From Oegoconia quadripuncta (lineage: Eukaryota > Arthropoda > Insecta > Lepidoptera > Autostichidae), in contig OX438743.1 of NCBI GenBank assembly GCA_949316235.1, positions 43,455,440 to 43,519,439 on the forward strand: a DNA stretch of 64,000 bases. The letters are read 5' to 3'. Under the pieces are notes generated by a model. The model saw only the letters and a list, made by a program, of their open reading frames with translations, did not search any database and was not told where the DNA came from. Shown here in pieces: positions 58,435-64,000 of the stretch (the first letter of the stretch is position 1; the number at the start of each line of letters is the position of its first letter). The position numbers and the translations under genes were made by a program.

Positions 58435-61400
58435 CTGCGGTTGTAAGATCTACGAGAATAAAGACAGGAGTGTGAAGAAGCCGCATACGTAACCGACTTA
58501 TTATTATAGAAGATAATTATATTTGCGTCATTGCTTTCTGCAACGCAACGTTCCATTTCCGCGAACAATATGATGTTACGTCCAAAGAAATAAAAAATTG
58601 GAATCAAAGGTGCACAATTGTATTGTTAACCAATCTAAAAACATATTTTCGTATCCAGCGTCACATAGCATTTTGTAGCATCGTGGCCAAATTGAATTAC
58701 GTTTATACGATTGGTAAAAAACATTCCTAGATAATAGAGACTTACTGTAATTGTCGTGTGTTGTCTGTTATTGAGAATAAACCGGGGCTTGCACTGTACT
58801 ACGTTAGTAATACGCGGCACTGATAGAATGTTGGTTGGCGTTCCACAAGGTAGTAATGTGTTTTGTAAAATGTGTGTCCTCCTTTTGTACAATAAAGTGT
58901 ATTTGTATTGTATTGTATTGTAGCTTGCTTGGTCCTTTACTACAAGCAACAGTTCTTGAAATGGAAATAGTTGACGGTCTCAGTAGCCTTGGGATTTTTC
59001 GCTATTTAGTTTTTATGATTATGTTACTTAATAAGTAAGTAATGGGTCTAGACTTTATACAAGCATACAAGTTATATTTTCATTTGGTTTATGACATTTA
59101 GTATAAAGTATTTTGCAAACTCTACAAAAATTAGTAAAGCCGACATAACTGTGATAATTATTTCGTTTATATGTACTTAAACTAATTACAATTGGGAATA
59201 CTATTCAAATACTTAAATATTTGTACTGTGAGAGTGTGCCCTAAAATCTTTTATATTACTTCATAATCCGTTTCAGCTTTATGTAACTACCACTAGTAGT
59301 ATGCGAATATAACAGCTGTGATATACCGTCAGACCGACCATGGTGAAACCACAGGATAACCATATTTTCCCTATGGTTATACTGTGGTGAAACTATGACA
59401 ATACTAGTTTGACTACGGAAAAAACGGCTGTCTATCTATTACCTACGAGTATGTACCTACCTATTATGTCGTGCAGTAGAATATGACAACGTTACATGTC
59501 AATGACGTATGGAAAAGTATGTCTTTAGATTGGGACCACAAATCATGCGTCCGATGGCTCCTAAGTATTTACCTACTACTGGTCCAGCCCGCACCCACCT
59601 GATGTATCCTGCCGGGCGGAGCGGGCGCAGCGCGTACAGTTTACGAACGCCGCCGCCGACACTGCCGCCCTCCTCCTTGTCTGTATACAGGAAATTTTGG
59701 GATTTTACTCCAGCATTTGATAAACCAATGGAAGAGACTTCACGGCACTTATTCTATGTTCTTGATGTGTGTGGGTTTCGATAATTCATGAATTAAACAG
59801 TTTTAATAAGTAATGAAAAGTATAGCCTATGTACTCGTATAAGACCAAAGCATAAAGTAAGTAGCGACTTTGACCACAATTATACACTGAAACGTCGCCT
59901 CTAATGGGCGGGCGTCATGAAACCTCAAGGTCAAACCACGGGCTATGGAGAGGACGATGTTATGACGTTTCACTATGAGATCATATCAGGAATTCTAATG
60001 AACACTTGACTTGCGGAAGATGGTAAAGCCATTTCCTGCTTCCTTCCTTATGTTTAGATGAGGAAGTCAACAATAAGTAGATTGGTACAGTCGACGGCAC
60101 GTCGACCGTAACTCTACCAAAGCTGAGCTGGGCGCGCAGCGGGACCTCATACTGCCCGAGTTGCGCCCAGGGGTACGAGTACATAGGTACTGGAGATGTG
60201 CAAAACGTATGACTGAAAAGAAAAGAGAGATAATACATTTTTCGATCAAATATAAGGATCTCATTTGTAACGTTCTCTCTCTTTCTTCTACGGTATAAAC
60301 ATGTATGAATGAACAACCGATACGGCACCGCTGAGCGGTCAGTTCGAACTATCCCGCGGAATAAAACACGGATACACCGATCGATTTGGACACCTCGCGA
60401 ATGAGAGATAGATAGATACATAGTAAGCGATGCGGTTCGTTCTTATCTTTTTTTCGCAAACTGCACACCGCTATACATAACCTCGCATCTATTTCTAATT
60501 GGAACTCGTGACACGTGCGACTCAATGGTAACAACGCAGAGGTCGCTAATTTGAAGGCAAAATTATTAATGTAGGCCACGGCATTGTGGCGGGGGTCCAC
60601 GCGGATGTGCGGTCCACCAGGCGGGTCCTACTATACGCTAAGCAGTATCCATTGGTATGACGACCGATTGGTGTAGTCCCTGTCAGCGAAACCAACGGCT
60701 GCTGGTTCGAATTCCGCGTGAGGTTAAAGTTTGTGTGACGAATACGAACATTTATTCCAGAGTCATGGATGTTTATATAAGTATTTATGTATGTTTATCC
60801 ATTATCTAATACCCCATATACAAGCTTTAGTTTGGGACTAGATGATTGATGTAAGTGTCCGATTCGTCCCCAAATTCTATCCCACCCATTATTAGGTTGA
60901 GTTTAAAAATCACATAATTAGTGGCATCGTTTCCAATTACAAATGGAAATTGTGAAATCCATTGCACTTTGCTAATTCTACATATTTTTTACCCGAGAGC
61001 CCCAAAAAGAAGAGTAATGTTTTTCGAGTGTATGTATGTATGTAAATTAGTTACTAAAGAGATCAAACATAGCTAAATAAAACTTTTTGATATTTTAATT
61101 TAATTAATTATTTTATTTTAATTATATTAATTAAGAATCCCTTCCGGCGTCAGTTTTTCTTGAAACCTACAACCTTGGGAATTCCAAGAGCGGGGTGAAT
61201 AGACATCTACTGAGATCGCATGCTTCATCTTCGGCCACATCGTCACTTCCCATCAGGTGAGATTGTGGTCAAACGAATATCCATTAATCATTAAAAAAAA
61301 CCTCTCGGATATTAACAACTCAAAATAGCAACAATATACAAACGGGACACAAAGGTAATAGCAGGTACTGACAAATCCCAAGTAATATTATAAAGGTGGG

Positions 61401-63706
61401 TGGACAGATTAGGACCTGTATTAACATATAGGTTATTTTTTTGCTCAACCGATTTTGATAAAATCGTCCACGCGGACGAACTCGCGGGCGGAAACAAATA
61501 ACTGATCGAACCATTTTGCTCCTCAACACAGAAAATACAATACAATACAAATACACTTTATTGCACAACAAGAAAAGAAAAAAGACTGGGCGTTAAACTT
61601 ATAATATTATAATATTCAGATTGAGCGCAGGGCCGCGGGGTGTCTCCTGTCCCTCCTCTGTGGACTTGTGGTACTCTATTCTATGTTAGATTGGACTGGA
61701 ACCGCAAACGCATCGGAGATTCGAAGTTAAATTAGTTGCATGTAATAAGGCCCTCGTGTGACGTCAGCCGGCTCGCCGCCGCCATCATGGGAACAACGGG
61801 CCAATCTATGAACGACTTTATTGCTCGGAATTGCATTGTAATAATAAATATTGTTTCAAACATTTCCAATTTGTCGTGCTCAGAAAGTAATTCTTGTTTT
61901 TTTTTGATTGAATATCGAATCGAGTACAACAAAGTACGAAATTAAACGTATCAACAGCAGGCCGTTACCGAGCGAAATTAGAATAGGAAATTTTTAATCG
62001 TAGTACCTACTCGTTATTATAAACAATATTGCTTATTTATTTTACAAAGTTCAATTTTAAACCGAAGACTATAGGTATGTCTTCAATAATAAAAGAATTT
62101 TTGAGATGGTATTTTAAAGTTAAAGCTCGTAACACTGATACGCGTCTAAAAATTAATGATCGAATTCTAACTACACAATTAGAAGTTGCAGAAGCTTTTG
62201 AAAAATTCTTTACTAATATTCCAATATCGACTACAAAATCTCTGAATTCATGTCCCACACTCGCCAAATCCTGTAGATTTGTGACTCCCATTTTAAATTT
62301 AATCATGTAAGTCCTATAGACATCTTAAAAGCATTTCGATCTTTAGACAAGAAAAAAACTGCCGACGTTGTTCTGGAAAATTGCCTTTTGAACAAGCAGT
62401 AGCTTTAAAAATGTAAAGTCTGACTATTTTAAGTGTACCCTGTGTACCTACAAAATAAAGCATTTTTGATTTAGATTTTTTCACATTTATATTAAATCTT
62501 ATTTTCAATCAATAACTGTAAGATTATCTCAATAAAGGTATTCTATTCTATTCAATTTTTGTTTATTTTACAGGGATGTCAAAAGAAATAACAATATGAC
62601 CCAACAAACCTACCTACATATTTCTCTACCTATAAATCCCTTATTATAGCCCCGGTCTTTGATAGTGCCTGACCCACCTCCACCTGATCTGCATTCAGGC
62701 GCCATACTACTTTTTTAAACCTCTTAGATGACTTAATTCAACAATCATTATCTGAAAACTCAATTTTCCAAATGACGAATTTACTCGTAGTTGGTCCCAG
62801 GCCTCTCTTCAGTTCACCATGGTGGCCTTGGTAGGAAAATTTCGAGTGTGACATACTTCCTAACTTTTTATCCTCATGTTATCAGGTCTAGTTAAATAAA
62901 TATCTTTGCACATACACACAGCGACATCTAGCTCCACACTTAGCAACTAGGCTTGTGTTATGGATACCAGTGGTTAATAAACTACACAAATACATTTTTT
63001 TTGTAAATAAATACATGTCGGCTTCCCGACATGCTAGCGATGCTGGCGACCGGGACGTCGCCAAACATTTTGTGATATAGGGTTGCTCGGGCAATTGCGA
63101 AGCTACCATAGGTGGACATGATATCGGAATGACACCACAGTTTAATAGGGCGAGAATACGGCCCGCCACTGATAAAACGCAGGTCCAATCACCTTAAACT
63201 CTGTGAGGAGACAATTACAGACCACTTACACACAAATAATGACTCAATTATGATCATGAAACCTGAAATGCTTACCGGTGATTGCGATCCAACCTGGCCC
63301 TCGCGTGCAATCTGTGAGATTCAGCCGGTCTAGTCTACAATCCCTCAGGCTCAAATTCCATGATCAGCTTCTTATCAAGTAACGACTCACCGAATCCTTC
63401 CACTAATTTTGATGTGCTAAGTATTGGACGGCCGGTAGCATACGAATGTATTATACAAACATATGCCCCCAGCGGGATTCGAATCCGCGAGCTTTTGGTA
63501 TTACAGTTAGGTCATTATTGGTGTAAGTGTCCGAAATATTTATATATTTTTGAAGATGGTTAAAAATGTGAGCTCACCGATGCCGGCGGGCGCGGTGGGT
63601 GCGGCGGGGCGGGCGGGGCGGGCGGGGCGGGCGGGGGGGAGGCCAGCGCCCGCCGCCGCGGCGCCGCGCAGGGAGTCGAAGAAGGTGCTCATTTCGTTCA
63701 GCATAC
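58353..63706 (-). CDS. 3' end of an unrecognised gene, three exons (5' end beyond right edge or upstream)
   Basis: Exons in transcript order: 63706-63578, 59680-59599, 58434-58353. I do not recognise the protein. The joined frame reads MLNEMSTFFDSLRGAAAAG, an Ala/Pro/Arg tract (PARPARPARPAAPTAPAGI), DKEEGGSVGGG, VRKLYALRPLRPAGYIR and SFVEGNAQHPRANQYN, and ends NPELLWTGLGR. Support: three GC-rich islands in AT-rich DNA, each between good splice sites (acceptors agcag, tatacag, ccgcag; donors GTGAGC, GTGGGT), whose phases match at both junctions (G+AC, AG+A) and finish in a TAG. The Met at the start of the first exon need not be the initiator, since the frame is open upstream. A TTTATT at 57930 (AATAAA on the minus strand) would give a 3' UTR of about 420 nt. 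Localisation and function cannot be inferred. Confidence 0.6.
58835..58930 (+). mobile_element. LINE 3' tail
   Basis: ttgtacaataaagtgtattt followed by GTATT repeats; same type as 7790-7965. Confidence 0.6.
59349..59387. repeat. 16-bp hairpin, 7-nt loop
   Basis: ccacaggataaccata pairs with tatggttatactgtgg with one mismatch, loop ttttccc. Confidence 0.75.
59599..59680 (-). CDS. Unrecognised gene, exon B
   Basis: 82 nt: AC, 26 codons (KEEGGSVGGGVRKLYALRPL then RPAGYI) and AG before GTGGGT. Acceptor tgtatacag. Confidence 0.6.
59895..59985 (-). repeat. Dispersed repeat, pair member 2
   Basis: Inverse relative of 52990-53095 (gggctatggagaggacgatg; tgacgtttcactatgagatc). Confidence 0.5.
60660..60870 (+). 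repeat. tRNA-derived SINE (family S2)
   Basis: Head with gctggttcgaattccgcgtg (B box), then aatacgaacatttattccag and gtttgggactagatgattga. Plus-strand partner of 22855-23065. Confidence 0.75.
61165..61300 (+). mobile_element. LINE 3' end
   Basis: cctacaaccttgggaattcc, catctactgagatcgcatgc, ccatcaggtgagattgtggt and an A-rich tail. Confidence 0.7.
61530..61575 (-). mobile_element. LINE 3' tail
   Basis: atacaatacaaatacacttt followed by attgcacaac; minus-strand relative of 7790-7965. Confidence 0.6.
62055..62485 (+). mobile_element. Internally deleted LINE-B-type element
   Basis: The 5' part reads RLKINDRILTTQLEVAEAFE then KFFTNIPIST and, in a shifted frame, SPIDILKAFRSLDKKKTADV, the region preceding the RT domain of Jockey/CR1-like LINEs. 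At about 62370 it jumps directly to the LINE-B 3' UTR (aattgccttttgaacaagca). The whole RT domain is missing. Confidence 0.75.
63425..63530 (-). repeat. SINE S3 head
   Basis: Minus-strand gcggattcgaatcccgctgg then gggcatatgtttgtata, as in 9053-9310. It lies about 50 bp from the donor of exon A. Confidence 0.6.
63578..63706 (-). CDS. Unrecognised gene, exon A
   Basis: 129 nt: GT, 42 codons from MLNEMSTFFDSLRG to APAGI, and a final G before GTGAGC. The + strand tandem gcggggcggg repeats (about 63604-63640) encode the PAR-PAR tract. Confidence 0.6.
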
Positions 63707-63783
63707 CTGCTGGAGTGTGCGCCAAATTAATCACAGTCTTTATTACACTATTTACACTATTGGCTACAGCTGTATACATGGGC

Positions 63784-63806
63784 GTTCCGAGGTCGGACCT
63801 CGGAAC
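63784..63806. repeat. Perfect 23-bp palindrome followed by C-run
   Basis: gttccgaggtc, one centre base, then its exact inverse, followed directly by about 14 C. Confidence 0.85.
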
Positions 63807-64000
63807 CCCCCCCCCCCCATTTCTGAAGCGGTAGTACCTAAACATTAACTACACGAGGGTTTCATACGCACACGTTATTACAACAGCTACTCGCACAGTT
63901 CAGCTAAAATTTTTGTAATGTGAAAGACTACTAAATCCGCAGTTCGGTCTGCTCTTTCCCTGGCCTACTCCGTCGGTCTACTCATTTGAAGCAGCTGGGA

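Overview
This is an animal nuclear genome fragment, most likely from a moth or butterfly (Lepidoptera). It is AT-rich outside exons and its genes are spliced with GT-AG introns. It is littered with tRNA-headed SINEs, 5'-truncated non-LTR retrotransposons (RTE with TGA-repeat tails, Jockey/CR1-like) and short inverted-repeat elements of the kinds I know from lepidopteran genomes. I see no bacterial, phage or CRISPR features and no rRNA or true tRNA gene.

Layout. (1) 648-11696, minus strand: the first seven coding exons (1576 codons) of pecanex (pcx), a multipass membrane protein of the Notch pathway; the gene runs off the left edge. (2) 12811-23244, plus strand: a complete four-exon SLC25A21-type mitochondrial 2-oxodicarboxylate carrier (307 aa), head-to-head with pcx. 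(3) 25375-25773, minus: an isolated, coding-looking 132-codon ORF of unknown family. (4) 26314-27741, plus: a two-exon 433-aa protein with a Gln-rich N-terminus and a Cys/basic domain resembling the N-terminal half of transposon-derived insect proteins. (5) 31991-44492, minus: a complete four-exon NPC2/ML-domain secreted sterol-binding protein (145 aa) whose 10.2-kb first intron carries a 21-copy, virtually perfect 80-bp tandem array. (6) 44493-58352: repeat-rich intergenic DNA. (7) 58353-63706, minus: three phase-compatible exons ending in a stop codon, the 3' end of a gene I do not recognise.

The genes do not form a pathway; this is ordinary linkage. The unusual content is structural: a roughly 97% identical copy of the SLC25A21 5' end (start codon lost) inside pcx intron 1, so that pcx exon 1 lies between two direct repeats; the 80-bp array bounded by short inverted repeats; a foldback transposon with a 13-bp flanking duplication; and several nested retrotransposon insertions whose order can be read. 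Exon boundaries were found by hand from splice motifs, reading-phase agreement and family knowledge. No alignment or database search was run.
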